From: Prorocentrum cordatum
Lineage: Eukaryota; Sar; Dinophyceae; Prorocentrales; Prorocentraceae
DNA: 64,000 nucleotides
NCBI GenBank assembly: GCA_963575745.1
Contig: CAUYUJ010015726.1
Location: 62,001 to 126,000, forward strand
Direction of reading: 5' to 3'
The position numbers and the translations under genes are program-made. A model generated the notes under the pieces. That model had not been told where the DNA came from. It did not search any database and was given only the letters and a program-made list of their open reading frames with translations. Below are positions 41,880 to 53,870 of this stretch, piece by piece. The first letter of the stretch is position 1, and each line of letters starts with the position of its first letter.

Positions 41880-42395
41880 CCCTCCCGGTTTGCATCTCAG
41901 GGGCCCAGAGAGGCCAAGGGGGCCCCCAAGATGGGACAAGAGGGCTCCAGAAAACCCCGAAGAGGCCTCCAAGAAAGCCCAAGAGCGCTCCAAGACGCCC
42001 AAGATGGCCCCAAGACGGCCCGAGAGGCGCCAAAGAAGCCCCAAGAGCGCTCCAAGAGGACCCCCAAGAGGGCCCAAATAGGCAACAATCAGTGATTGCC
42101 CTTGTGCTTTTCCATGTTTTTCGCCCGACGCTCCAAGATGGCCCCAGAGGCCCCCCAAACTGCCCCAAGAGGGCCCCAAGAGGGCCCCAAGACGGTCCAA
42201 GAGGGCCCCCAAACGGCCCAAGAGGCGCCCAAGATCGCCCAAGAGGGCCCCACAATGGCCACAAGGGGGGCCTAAGACGGGGAACCGACAATTCGAGCCT
42301 TCCGCCCTAAGAGGCCCTCTGGAGGCCCCAAGAGGCCCCCAAGGGAGCCCAAGAGGCCCCCAAACGGGCCGCCCCCTCAGGGGGCCCAGATGAGC
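41880..42395. mobile_element. GGCC-array repeat, copy L3
   Basis: CCAAGAGGGCCC-type subrepeats on the plus strand. Island one at about 42085-42140 reads GCAACAATCAGTGATTGCCC, then TTTTTCGCCC and ACGCTCCAAGATGG. Island two, at about 42278-42305, reverse-complemented gives GCGGAAGGCTCGAATTGTCG. Same island order as L1 and, on the other strand, L2. Confidence 0.65.
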
Positions 42396-43380
42396 GACGG
42401 AGGAAAACGGGGTCGACTGCGCAGATACTCGTGCGTAAGCTGCCCGCGTAAGGTCGCTATGCCATCTCGCCTTCAGACTCGTCAGTTTTCGTTGCCCAGG
42501 TGGCGAGTCAGAGCAAGTTGGTTGTTTGGAGTTTGCCCGAGCCGTCAGCTGTCGGTTTTGGTGGCGCGTTCCAGGGGTGGGGATGGGCGCGGGGACGGCG
42601 GCCTCCTGAGAAGGTGGGGGCCTTCGCAGAAGGCCTTGGAGGCCTTTGCTGTCGGGACCTTGTGCGTAGCGTGTCGCGGCGGCGGCCCTGGCGACACAGT
42701 AGGTCATGCGAGCGGATAGCGTGTCGTTCCGCGCCGCGGGGCGGGAGGCTCGGAAAAACTCGGGACGTAGACACTTGGCACGCTATCAGAAAAATTCCAG
42801 GCCGCAGTCAGGGGCGGCCTGACCGACCCCAAGCAGATCGGCTTCTTCAAGACGACCCGCTTGCCTTGCTTCAAGAACGTGGGCACGGGCGGCCCGAGAG
42901 GATCCTCGTGGGCGAGGGGATCGTCACAGAAAGGGCTCGTCACGGAAGGGGTCGGCTGGGCCTCGCCCGAATGACAAGACCCCTGCCTACTCAGAAAGCA
43001 GCCGCCACGGCGCCACCCCCGAGGACGAGCTGCCGGTCCTTTGAGCTGCCCGCCCCCCTCCGCGGAGGAGCCGGCGAGCCCTGTCAGGGCCGGCAGCGGC
43101 GTGCGCAGCCTGACGCGGGAGGCTCGGGGAGCGCCGCGCGGCAGCCGCGGCGGATCCGCCGTCGTCGTCGCAGCGAGACAGGAGGGGGGGAGGAGGGAGG
43201 GGAGGAGGGAGGGAGGCCACGCTCGCCCGGCCCCGCCCCCACTTGCCCCGCAGGGGGGCCGGGGCGGCGGCCAGCGTGGCCTGCACAGGCCCATCGGGCC
43301 CGCGATGGTGCACCACAACAGCCACAGCATATGAGCCGCTGTCGTCGTCCGCTGCTCGGGGCCACGTCTGCAACGGCAGC
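42396..43380. other. No gene recognised
   Basis: A plus-strand frame from 42500 is open for about 307 codons. It is mostly Gly/Arg/Pro with GGRLGKTRDVDTWHAIRK in the middle; the minus strand is open as well. I see no domain. A GGAGGGAGG run lies at 43185-43220. Confidence 0.3.
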
Positions 43381-43479
43381 CAATTCACGCAGCCCCGCGT
43401 GGCACAGGCGACTATGTCGATAGCGAGATATGTCAAGCACGCCACCGTGCACAGCAACCACCACTACATCCACCATAAA

Positions 43480-45240
43480 CCCCAAGAATGTTTGCAACGT
43501 GGCGATCGACATCGAGCCGAACGCCGAGCAGAGGCCCACCCACGTGGCCGACTACACCTGCGATTGGCGCAGGATTGGACAAGTGGAGGAACGACCAATG
43601 GGCAGCACAATGGGCAGCTCAGCATCCCGATGCGCTCTGGACGGAACAAGGGCGGTGGGACAAACAACAAAGGCACTTAAGGCAAGGGCAACAGCAATGT
43701 CCCCAAACCCTTTCGACGACCACATTGACGACAACGACAGGCCTTACCAAGGCAAGCTGGAAGACAAGAGCGGCAAGGGGAAGCAGCAGGTCCCACAGGA
43801 GGAGGAGACCTCGGCCAAGAAAAGCAACGTGAGTCCAACCAGGAGTTCAACGACCACGTCATCATGATCATCGACAACGTCACGCCCATACGCAAGGTCC
43901 ACGCTGCAAGAAGGCACGACTGGGACCAAAAAAAAAACAACCCTTAAAGTAAAGAAGAGTAGAGGAGTACCAAGGTGACACAATAAAAACGGCCAGCCGC
44001 AGCCATCATGAAGAACCACACTGCTGGACTATAGGCTACCGACGCCGAGACCCAGATCGCTTTCCCCAAAGCCATGATCATCAGCAGCACGACGGTCCCC
44101 CAACCGACCAGGGAGATCGAGCGCATCAAGCAGGCCATGGAGGACCACCTCAAGTACACCAAGGCACACCACAAAAATGTGGAAGTCTACCTGCCGACCT
44201 TGGGGAGCAAAAACACATGACTCCACAACCTCAAGCCGACCATCAGCTACGCCAGGGATGATGAATGCGCTGACACAGTGGCGGCCGACAACGAGGCGGA
44301 ACCAGGCTCCAGGGAAGGCAACCGAAAAGGACTCCTACATCAGCGCTCTGGGGACAGACCAGGGCGGGCGACTCCACAGACCTTCAAGAAATCGGCGCAC
44401 GACTGGCAACGCTCAAAGAGGGCAACGAGCGACTCGCTCAGGACGCTAGGAACAACAGGGAAGACGACAAATATAAGTTCGAAAACGTCCGCAATACCAC
44501 CGGCGAAGTTGAAGCCGCACGAGAAGAGGCCAGAGTTGAATTGCAAGATCTAGGACACCAGTTCCGAGCCGTCGAGGCCAACATTGAGAAACAACGGAGT
44601 CAACGGAGGCACACCACTAACAAAGCCGATCGAGACCATAATAAGTTGATAGAGGAGCTTGCTATCGCCGTTTCCACCACCAACAAGATGGCCCGACAGC
44701 ACGGGCACGTCCAAGCGCGAGCCAAATCCAAATGCCGCGGCACGGAGGAAACAGGACAACACCAAGAAAACCAACATCGATCCCCGACACATATATATAT
44801 ATATATATGTATGCATGTACCGACAGAAACAGACAACTCTTCACCGCGGGAAAACAGGACCCACAGCGTGGACTTTGAGACGGCGCTGAAGGAGGCGCAG
44901 CAATAACTCGAGTGCCACAAGCAGAGCCACTACACCACTCGACAACATCTGCAACTTGCAGAGCAGACGTCCATTGACACAGGGGCGCCAGCTACAACGA
45001 GATTAGGGAGGCGGATCTTCGCGCCTCCGCCAGGCTCAACGACTTCGGCGCACAAGTGGATCTCCGCACATAGATTGCGAGTTGTGTCAGCCTGCTCCGC
45101 AACGATCACCTGGAGATGCAAGACCAAGAAATACGCATGGAGGCCGCCATCCGTCTCGCGGAGGGGAAGCACCAACAGAGACCCGCCGACGTTGGGAGTC
45201 AAGCGCGAGCCAGAGACGCAGAAGAAAAACACGCATCATC
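43480..45240 (+). pseudogene. Coiled-coil coding remnant, family unknown
   Basis: Helical, charged segments follow one another on the plus strand but switch frame. LDKWRNDQWAAQWAAQHPD lies near 43580. REIERIKQAMEDHLKYTKAH (about 44120) is followed by a TGA at 44218. EIGARLATLKEGNERLAQDA and EVEAAREEARVELQDLGHQF (44400-44570) are open through to 44906. DFETALKEAQQ stops at 44904-44906. EIREADLRASARLNDFGAQV, TAG, then EMQDQEIRMEAAIRLAEGKH follow at 45000-45180. The heptad pattern and matching style argue for one long coiled-coil protein now broken by at least three stops and several frameshifts. A TA microsatellite (44790-44812) interrupts it. Confidence 0.5.
44788..44814. repeat. TA dinucleotide microsatellite
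   Basis: ATATATATATATATATAT followed by GTATGCATG. It reads through as Ile/Tyr in the overlapping frame. Confidence 0.9.
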
Positions 45241-45397
45241 TTAGACAACAACAGGGCAGCCTGCACAGCGACGCGAGCGCGCGCCACGGGCAGGCGCAAC
45301 AAAGTGCAGTTTAGACCGAAGGGCGACAACGGCGCGTTCTACAGCGAACGGAAATCGGCCCGTTCAACAGGGCGAGACCCACCAGCGCGATATCGAC

Positions 45398-45421
45398 ATG
45401 CACGAGCACAAGGAAGCAATT

Positions 45422-45515
<94 letters not shown>

Positions 45516-45520
45516 GAGAG

Positions 45521-45580
<60 letters not shown>

Positions 45581-46090
45581 TGGAGCGCCATCCACCACGG
45601 GCGGACCAGGAAGGCCACCAAGGAGTACATCAACGCGTAGCAAGCAACAGCTCCAGCTCAACAGCGCCAATCACGCATCGAGATGTTAGACAAGCTCGAA
45701 AAGGCGCTAGTTACCGAGATCCCCGGCAACGCCGAAAGGATTGCGACATTCCTGCAACCGTTGGAGCCAATTCTGAAGCAAGGCGCTACACGGGGCGCCA
45801 CGCAACCTACCCGGGCCCAATCTGACCAGGCAGCCAGGGGGGCCGACAGATGGGGGGCAATCGTGGACCCCCCATCACAGCGTGACCAGCAGGGCGGACA
45901 GGTACCAGTAGAACAGCAGCAGCACCTGCTCCATCCGAAAACCCCGACGCTCAGCATTCACCCACTGTGCGACGACCGAAACGGGAGGAGACGCCGACGC
46001 ACCACCAAGTTGCCAGGGATACGACGGGCCACAGCCAGCCACGCCCAGCGCGCGGACACCAGCGCGAGCGCCGCCAGGGCAACCTGAACG
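45398..46090 (+). pseudogene. Coiled-coil remnant expanded by a GA repeat
   Basis: The frame from 45398 reads MHEHKEAIWRE, then alternating Arg-Glu from the GA dinucleotide array, then HHGRTRKATKEYINA and a stop at 45638-45640. In another frame from 45683, MLDKLEKALVTEIPGNAERI and ATFLQPLEPILKQ continue with a helical look, then a Gln/Arg-rich tail to 46087. A GA repeat inside a Glu/Arg-rich coiled-coil gene can expand without breaking the helix, which may explain its length. Confidence 0.4.
45426..45588. repeat. GA dinucleotide microsatellite
   Basis: About 160 bp of GA with three small interruptions (GTGAGAG, ATCGAGAG and an end at AGCGTGG). A homopurine tract and possible triplex former. 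Confidence 0.95.
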
Positions 46091-46118
46091 ACATCAGGAC
46101 ACCAACGCAGAGACCGAC

Positions 46119-47560
46119 TTGGCACCAGTATCTCCTAGGGCGGGCCGGACAGTAATTGACGTCGTGGTCATGGACGCACCGTCGCCTCAGGCGAGGGGCG
46201 GCGGCTCGGCGACCGCCGAGGAGACGATTCTGCTGTCGCCGCCCCCGCGAATGATCTCCACTGGCCCGCCAGGCAGGGGCTCGCCCACAACGCCGGCGCG
46301 GAGGCGCGCGGCACTTTCTGCCGGAAGCTCGAGCGCTGGGAGGGAGAGGAGGGCGACCGTCGACCCCGGCGAGCAGATCGCCCCGTACCTCGCCGACGCG
46401 GCATCCAGCGACGACGCGGCTCAACGGCTGGAGCTGCCGCCTCAACCCGGCACTGGCAGCGGCGGCGCGAGGCCACGCAAAGCTCGCGCTGCGGATGGGT
46501 AAGCCCAGAGCACCGCGCGCTGAAGGCGCGCGCCCAGACCGGCCTACGCCCGCCGAGAGCGGCACTTAATGGTGCGACGTTTCACCGGACACGACCTAGC
46601 GGCATAGTGCTAGAAGCTTCGCGGCCCAACCACATTATCAGGGGGCCTGCTACGGCGCCGGCCAGACGGAGCGCACCGCCCACCAGCGACCCCGTCATTC
46701 AGGGCAGCAGCAATGGAGGCGACGCGTTGAAATCATTGCGACTCTCGACCCATCATTAGTTGCGGAGCCCACGAGCACCGACAACCCGGAAAGAACGCGG
46801 AGTTGGAGCTGAGGGAAATATAATTGTTCCGACGAGAGGGGGCGCGGGACGAGGGGCGCCCAGTCTAACTCCGCGATATTTGGACACCCAGGCCGCGGGG
46901 GCGACGCCAGGGCAACGAGGGCGCCCACTGTTCCACATTGGGAGCGTGCGCGAGATGGGCGCGGCCAAACCGCTGACCAACCCTGCTCCATGCGAGAGGC
47001 ATCTCCGCGTGCCAGCCACTCCCATAGGCGGCAGACGCCACCGACGGATCGATCGACATTCAACGTGACAGAGCCGATTCCTGTCGCCCGGCGACGCGCC
47101 CCCCCCGCCCGCCCCCCCTCCCACCGCGACTTATTCCCCCATTTCCAGACTCACGAGAAGCCTGGCGCTCGCACCCAGCTGTTACCATGGCAAGGGAACT
47201 TGCGCCACCGCGACGGACGGGAAGAGTTAAACGAATTTGCCATTGCATCGACGGGACGCACCGAGACGACTCAACCAATGAAGCGCGGGGAAGGCGACGA
47301 AGACTTTGTGAATTTGGGAACGACTGCAGGCACATTGTCAAGCGCTGCTCCAACGGGCAATCACGGCAAGGCCACGTCCACCACGCCAGGACTGGCAGCT
47401 CTCATCTGGGCATGCTTTTGGGTCGACGCGCAACGGGGCGCATGCGGCAATGCCCCGGCAATCTTGCGCGCCGGCTCCACAGTGGCAAAAGGACTTGCAG
47501 AAAGACGATAGCGCGCGAACCAATCTTGCGGGTAGCGCACGTACCAAATTGCCAATAGCG
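46119..47560 (+). pseudogene. Unrecognised coding-like remnants
   Basis: Two plus-strand stretches. 46119-46502 (127 codons) has VIDVVVMDAPSP, a Pro/Arg/Ser linker and DPGEQIAPYLADAASSDDAA. 46990-47558 has in one frame CEFGNDCRHIVKRC with an earlier CHC, which might be a zinc-binding knuckle, and in the other frame EDFVNLGTTAGTLSSAAPTG. Neither resembles a family I know. A start cannot be chosen and frame integrity is poor. Confidence 0.3.
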
Positions 47561-47757
47561 CACGATCGTGAATTACCAACGTAGGAGAGTTCGGCGCCAG
47601 GTACGAATTCCAATGGGGACCATCGTCTACCAACAATCCGCGGTGGCCACCTTTCGTCAATGCCGAGTCGCACCAGCCAGTCGACGTTGACATTGAGCCA
47701 GACGTCGACATCACAACCGTCGCTTCAACCAGGATCGCCCCAGTCGAAGTTACCTCG

Positions 47758-49008
47758 GTGCAACGCCTGCTACCGCGACAGGCACCATATTGGATCGAAC
47801 TAGGGGAAGTCATCGTGGACGGCTGCGCGCGAGTTCAGACAGCAGGCCTCCGCGACCTCATGTTGCACATCGACAACGGCCTACGCCGCGCCGCCAACGT
47901 GGCCCCAACGGCGAAGCGGAACGACCACTTCAACAGCGCTAGGGAAGACCACGACGTCTTCCTGGAGCGCACGGGGGTCGCACCGCACAGGAGGAGCACC
48001 GAAATCATGATGCCGTTTACGTTTGACGGGGCCAGATTGCCAGAAGACAGCAATCACGCCTGCCTTCAACAGGAACGCGACCCCAAACTGCGCGCGCCGC
48101 AAGGTAGACTCTTTGCCAGCAACCTTGTGCCGCAGACGCAAGCCCGCCACGACCCTCCGCAGTTCGCGCGCCCACCACCGACGGCATGCCCGCCAGAACG
48201 GAGAAAGTGGACCCCGCGCGAGCTGGCTACGCGGCTGCATGTTTTGGACACCCGACCCGGGATGCGTTCCAACCAGACGCACCAGCTCCAATGCGCGCGC
48301 CCATGGACCGCGCACCCAGCATTCTTACCTGAAACATTATTCAGCCAGGTCTGCTACAACAACGCCTCTGCCCTCACGCCAGCCTGGGAGGACCCCAGCA
48401 GCTGCCCCCCAGCACGCAGCTGGAAAGCGGGGCATCTCGGCAACCAACGACGAGTACGACTACAACGAGCAGGGAAACATGGTCAGGAATCCACCTCTCG
48501 CACCACGCCCAAGACCACCGCCACCATTGAAACCAAGGGCGGTATGGCCACCCGATGGGTCGGCATAGCCGGCATCTTTGCCACGGGCGATTGGGTGGCC
48601 AAGTGCAACTTGAACGGCGCCCTCTACACAAGACATTTAGAGGCTACCAAGAACAGCGCCACCAGCATGATAGTGGTCGAATTGTGCAACTACATTGCGG
48701 GCGACCCCGCCGAAGGCCACGTCGACGACCTGGCGCAACCCGCACGGCATCGCGGCGCAATTGGAAGGCATCGCGAGGATCATCGCAGAGGCTCAGGCGG
48801 GGATACCAACGACGGCGGCGCACCGCCCCGACATCAACCATGCGCATCGGCCCGCGCCAGCAGACCGACCCGATCGAACTGGACACCCACGCCACGACGC
48901 AGTACCAGACCGACCCACCTCTCAGGACGCCCGCGAACCCATCAAAGAGGTGAGTGGCGGCCCAATTCAAACGCCAGCATTACCTACACCGACCAGCGCC
49001 TGGCATGA
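47758..49008 (+). pseudogene. 416-codon open frame, family unknown
   Basis: The plus-strand frame is open from 47758 to 49008. It contains YWIELGEVIVDGCARVQTAG, a Pro/Arg-rich middle and, near 48550-48720, RWVGIAGIFATGDWVAKCNL then SATSMIVVELCNYIAGDPAE, which looks globular. After about 48725 a different frame is better (NPHGIAAQLEGIARIIAEAQ), so one frameshift is likely. It could be a structural or capsid-like part of a lost element, or a host protein; there is no motif to decide. Confidence 0.35.
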
Positions 49009-49659
49009 CCCGCCAATCGCCCTGGCCCCCTCGACCGCATGTCGACGAGCAACAATGAGACGGCAATTGGCCCCACCCAAGCGGCGGCGAGCTCGCCGCG
49101 GGAGGGGCGCTGGAAGGCGCCGCCGCCAAACCGTCAGCCATGGCAAACTGCGCCCGCCAAACCACCCCCGCCACGCTGCGAGCAGGGGGCCGAGCCGACA
49201 GCCTCCCACCCTGCACGGCAGTCCACCGTCAACGCCCACATGCAGACGACAGGCTGCGTGGCCCGAGGACAATGCAGGTCAACATAACCGCGCAGGCCGC
49301 ACAGGAAGTGCCCGCCAAGCCGCCCACTGAACCGACCCCCCACGCGCGCGAGGGAGGGACACCCCCCTCCGCGCGACGCTCTGTGGGACCAGAGGCCCAG
49401 ATTCCTTACAAGCCGACTCCACCAAAGAGAGCATCCAAGCCCATGGTCACCACTGGCATGCGCACCGTCTACGAAGGTGCCCGGACGCCCGTCGAATAAT
49501 CATTCGTTGGCACTCGCACCTGGGGCGCGACAACTGACGTCCTATACGACGCGATCCAATCATTACCTGCCGCCATCAGCGGCATCAGCTATGATCCGAC
49601 CGCACCGCAATCCATGTAAACACGCTTATAACATCAACAGGGACAGCATCGACAGCATC

Positions 49660-50680
49660 CACAACCCAGAGCACTGTACGACCACGCTGCGTAGTCTCTT
49701 CGCACCGACCTTCGAGCTCGACCAGGCCATGCACGACTTCAGAGATGCTTCGCGAAGCAAGTTGTTGGAGGCGGTTGCCGACCGCGCCCCGCCCTTCATC
49801 ATGGCCGGCCAGCCAGGCGTTGCCGGTGCGCCTCATCATCCACCAGCAGCGCAGCATCTCCGCATTTCCAGCGGCGGATGACCGCAGGGACTTGCCTACC
49901 CCGTACCCCGCCCGACGCGGCTGCGACACGATCTACAGCTACAGCGTCAAGGTCGGCCTTCGCTACGACCCGACGGGAACTTCAGTGCCATTCTCGATTT
50001 GATTTTCCAGAAGGACAGTGCCAAGGACATGATCAACCAGGTGAACCGCCTACTCCAATTCCAAGATACGAACGGCCCTACTGACCCCACAGCAAAGCCG
50101 ACGAACCACAAACCCGACGATCACGACCTACGCGCGACCAGGCCCCACAAACGGCCCCAGCCCCGACGGCAATGCGACAGGCCAGCCGACCTCTAGCAAT
50201 GATCCGCCAGCACAACGCCAAGCAGGCCACAATAACCAGCACGGACCCACCGCCATGTCAACCAGCAACAGCAGCCATAATATGTTGCGACCGCCGACCT
50301 TTTCACGCGTGGACCTCCCTCACGATGGGCAGCGGGGCAACGAACCAGCATTCGAGGCAGCTCCTGCTGGGACAGCACAAGTTCCCGATATCTTCGCTGG
50401 AGGGCATGCCACCGCCACGACTTCCCACGACCCAAGTCGTGCTAGCATACATCCATGCGCCCGGCAGTGAGGTCTGCCAACTTGACGCGAGGAACCCAGA
50501 GCTGCGCTCCAACAGTACGTTCATCCGGCATGAGAACGACGAGGAATACGACCCTGGCTACGACCACATGGACTACGTAAGGCGGAAGCTGACACCCCGA
50601 CCCGCACAACCAACGACCGCAGCCGACGCAAGCACAAGGGAACCGCATCGGAAGCGGAGAACCGCACATTGAACGCGCCG
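49660..50680 (+). pseudogene. Unrecognised coding remnants at the end of the A/C-rich block
   Basis: Frames alternate. FELDQAMHDFRDASRSKLLE lies near 49710-49770. LPVRLIIHQQRSISAFPAAD and GCDTIYSYSVKVGLRYDPTG lie at 49825-49975. LIFQKDSAKDMINQVNRLLQ lies at 50000-50060. APGSEVCQLDARNPELRSNS and YDPGYDHMDYVRRKL lie at 50455-50600. Each stretch looks like real protein, and neighbours join if single-base indels are assumed. Family unknown. Confidence 0.35.
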
Positions 50681-51010
50681 CCAGCGTGACCAGTGACAAC
50701 GCGATGCCCACCCCAAGCAGTGCTCAATCTTACGTCTGAGCAGAGCAGCACCACTCAGTCTTTCTCCTTCCGCAACCTTCGGCTAAGAGGCGAACGCCGC
50801 CCTCGTGCCGAGACGGGATCTGCCATGCTCAGGCCCGTCAGCGCGTCAATCCCATTTCCCACGCACACATGTTGCGACCAGCGACCGCAGACTATTACCC
50901 GTGCAGATTGTTACCCGTCCATGATCAGGCAGGATCACGCGCCACCAGCTGCCCCAATCCTACACCCGAGATCGGCACTGCTCGTTTATCCAACCGCCGC
51001 CTTCATTAGT

Positions 51011-51514
51011 ACAGCAGCAGCAGCAGCTAGTTAGTTCACTCTACTCGCATAAGGCACGCGACAGTACCTCACGCCTGTCTCTCAGACGACAGTAGCACAG
51101 GCAACGGCGACTGCGATCACCTTACGGAGCGCGAAAAGAGTGGGTTCACGCTGAGGCAGGGCTTCAAAACCCGCTGGGGTTTTCTCATCCACCGAGGATT
51201 CATTCGACTCCTCACGCGGCAGCAATACGGCGACCACAGCTACAACAGGCTGTGCTGTGCAGTGGGTCCACGGTAACACGGGGCTGCAAGCCCGCCGTGG
51301 TTTTCTCACCCACCATCGTGTTTCTCTCGTGGACGCAACTCACCCGACGCATACTTATGGGTTTTTGGCACCACATTTTTTTACTTAGCAGCGAAGACTG
51401 ATAGGTTTCTAATGGTTTCAAAAGAAAGCATCTTGACTCCTCAGGGGGGTTTGGGCAGATGCCTGACGGGTGCCGGGGAGAATCCGCGGAAGTCGTTTTA
51501 AACAAACAGTTACA
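51011..51514. other. No gene recognised; short duplicated phrase
   Basis: TTCAAAACCCGCTGGGGTTT then TCTCATCCACC (51165) and TGCAAGCCCGCCGTGGTTTT then CTCACCCACC (51286) are similar. The next stretch is ordinary unique sequence leading into satellites. Confidence 0.4.
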
Positions 51515-51830
51515 CACTTCGTGGTCTTCGAGGTCCCAGAACTCCATACCCGGGCCACATTCTGAATGCCCGGAGCTAACCGTAGACCACTTCGTGCTCG
51601 TCAAGTTCCCAGAACTCCATTCCCGGGCCACATTTTGAATGCCCGGAGCCAAGTGTAGGCCACTTCGTGCCACATTTTGAATGCCCGGAGCCAACTGTAG
51701 GCCACTTCGTGATCTTCGAGTTCCCAGAACTCCATTCCCGGGCCACAGTTTGAATGCCCGCAGCCAACTGTATGCCACTTCGTGTTCTTCGAGTTCCCGG
51801 AATTCCATTCCCGGGCCACATTTTGAATGC
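51515..51830. repeat. 73-bp tandem repeats
   Basis: CCCGGGCCACATT(T/C)TGAATG, CCCGGAGCCAACTGTAGGCC, ACTTCGTG.TCTTCGAGTT and CCCAGAACTCCATT repeat. CGGGCCAC anchors at 51551, 51624, 51739 and 51812 give periods of 73, 115 (73 plus a 42-bp partial unit) and 73. Confidence 0.85.
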
Positions 51831-52780
51831 TGAGGTAGGCTGATGTTGAGGCTGAGGCGGGCTGAGGCTGAGGCTGAAGCAGGCTGAGGCTGAGGCTGAG
51901 GCAGGCTGAGCTGAGGCAGGCTGATGCTGAGGCAGGCTGAGGCTGAGGCTGAGGCTGATGCAGGCTGAGGCTGAGGCAGGCTGAGGCTGAGGCCGAGGCT
52001 GAAGGCAGGCTGAGGCTGAGGCTGGCAGGCTGAGGCTGAGGCTGAGGCTGAGGCTGAGGCTGAGGCTGAGGCTGAAGCAGGCTGAGGCTGAGGCTGAGGC
52101 AGGCTGAGGCTGAGGCAGGCTGAGGCTGAGGCTGAGGCTGAGGCTGAGGCTGCAGGCTGAGGCTGAGGCTGCAGGCTGATGCTGAGGCAGGCTGAGGCTG
52201 AGGCAGGCTGAGGCTGAGGCTGATGCAGGCTGAGGCTGAGGCAGGCTGAGGCTGAGGCTGAGGCTGAGGCTGAAGGCAGACTGAGGCTGAGGCTGGCAGG
52301 CTGAGGCTGAGGCAGGCTGAGGCTGAGGCAGGCTGATGCTGAGGCAGGCTGAGGCTGTGGCTGAGGCTGAGGCTGCAGGCTGAGGCTGAGGCAGGCTGAG
52401 GCTGAGGCCGAGGCTGAAGGCAGACTGAGGCTGAGGCTGAAGCAGCTGAGGCTGAGGCTGAGGCAGGCTGAGGCTGAGGCTGAGGCAGGCTGATGCTGAG
52501 GCAGGCTGAGGCTGAGGCTGAGGCTGATGCAGGCTGAGGCTGAGGCAGGCTGAGGCTGAGGCCGAGGCTGACTGAGGCTGAGGCTGGCTGAGGCTGAGGC
52601 TGAGGCTGGCTGGCTGAGGCAGGCTGAGGCTGAGGCAGGCTGCAGGCTGAGGCCGAGGCTGAAGGCAGACTGAGGCTGAGGCTGAAGCAGGCTGAGGCTG
52701 AGGCTGAGGCAGGCAGGCTGAGGCTGAGGCAGGCTGAGGCTGAGGCTGAGGCAGGCTGAGGCTGAGGCTGTGACTGCGAC
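51831..52780. repeat. 0.95-kb GAGGCT hexamer satellite
   Basis: A degenerate GAGGCT array punctuated by GAGGCAG, GATGCT and GCAGGCT variants at irregular intervals, suggesting higher-order units of about 30-60 bp. The minus strand is open through it (Ala/Ser, Gln/Pro or Leu/Ser repeats), an artefact. Confidence 0.95.
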
Positions 52781-53217
52781 TGCCGTTGCCACTGCGACTG
52801 TCATCGCGAATGCGACTACGACTGCGAGAACAACAGAATTCTACAACTGGATTCTCATCTGAATCTTAAGGGGAATGCTTCCAGATATGCTCCTACACAT
52901 CGCTGTTAGGTTGCTTTGCCGGGATAATTGAATCACGACGCAATTTTCCCGCCCATTGTGGTCGTTCATCGAGTCCTCTCACGCGCCTCCTTGGTGCCAC
53001 CTTAACCCCACCGTCATGGGGCCTCGGAGGCATGCGACACGAATCTCCCACCATCAGTCAGGCCATTGACAACTCTCGCCCAACCTACCACTCCCTACTT
53101 GCTGTCCACTTACATTACGTTTCGTCCACTCCCCCCACCCCCGATCCAATATACACCTTCACCACTCTTGTGGGGCGGGATGGGATGGCGCTGATCGGGG
53201 GGGAAGGGGATATAATT
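52781..53217. other. No gene recognised
   Basis: About 430 bp of balanced-composition sequence between a satellite and a mobile element. No frame, motif or strong repeat seen. Confidence 0.5.
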
Positions 53218-53870
53218 CTAGACGCTTCGCTCATCCCCACCAGCCCGTCCAGAAACGACGCCCAGGCGAGTAGAGGGTCGTCTTGAGGGGCTTTTCGGTG
53301 TCTTGGGTGCCTCGGGGGCGCCTCCGTGGGCCGTTCGGGATCCTCTTTGGGGCCTCCTGGGGGCCTCTTGGGGCCTCTTGGGGCCATCTTGGGGCCTCTG
53401 GGGGGTCTCTGGGAGCACCTTGGGTGCCTCTGGGGCCTCTGGGAGCACCTTGGGTGCCTCTGGGGGGTCTCTTGGGGCCTCTTGGGGGTCTCTTGGGGGC
53501 CTCCTGGGGGCCTCTTGGGGGGCCTCTTGGGGCCATCTTGGGGCCATCCTGCGGCCTCTTGGGGCATCCTGGGGGCCTCTTGCGGCCATCGTGGAGGAAA
53601 TCGATCAAAGAAGAGGGGAGCTCTAATTAGCGCTGCCCCCTCAGAAGGCCAAAATGGGGCCAAAACCATAGTAAAATCAATGATTTTGGCTTCCTCGCCG
53701 AGGCCGTTTTGGACGCTCTGACCGCTCCCCGCCCCTCCTGTCCAGGTCAGTGGGGAGGGGGTAGGGGGAGGGGTAAACCCCTCCCCGAAGGGGAAGAGGG
53801 AGGGGTGGAAGAGGAAACGCCCTAAACCACCGACGCCCAGAGGGCTGGTGGGATTCACCGCGGACCACCG
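53218..53870. mobile_element. Inverted-terminus element, copy 2
   Basis: The left end reads CTAGACGCTTCGCTCATCCC, CACCAGCCC, with CCCACCAGCCC at 53236-53246. The right end has GGGCTGGTGGG at 53842-53852. Inside are CTTGGGGCCTC arrays (53330-53585), CAGAAGGCCAAAATGGGGCC near 53642, TAAAATCAATGATTTTGGCT near 53671 and AAACCCCTCCCCGAAGGGGA near 53774. All but the ATGATTTTGG core are shared with the copy at 32745; that core matches an island of copies L1 to L3, linking the two repeat groups. Confidence 0.7.

Larger units (their letters stand above)
43381..51010 (+). other. A/C-rich block of broken plus-strand coding sequence
   Basis: For about 7.6 kb the plus strand is visibly richer in A than T and in C than G, unlike the rest of the window, and coding-like stretches occur only on the plus strand in shifting frames. 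Pieces include coiled coils (44100-45240), a Glu/Arg run made by a GA repeat (45426-45588), Pro/Arg/Thr-rich linkers and several globular-looking stretches (47758-48800, 49660-50120, 50440-50680). I recognise no RT, integrase, protease or capsid. It may be one decayed large gene or mobile element; the constant strand bias supports a single transcribed origin. Confidence 0.5.

Noticed and set aside
51212-52804. 530-codon minus-strand frame of Ala/Ser/Leu/Gln/Pro repeats
   Set aside because: It is the GAGGCT hexamer satellite read through together with the 73-bp repeats; composition follows the repeat unit.
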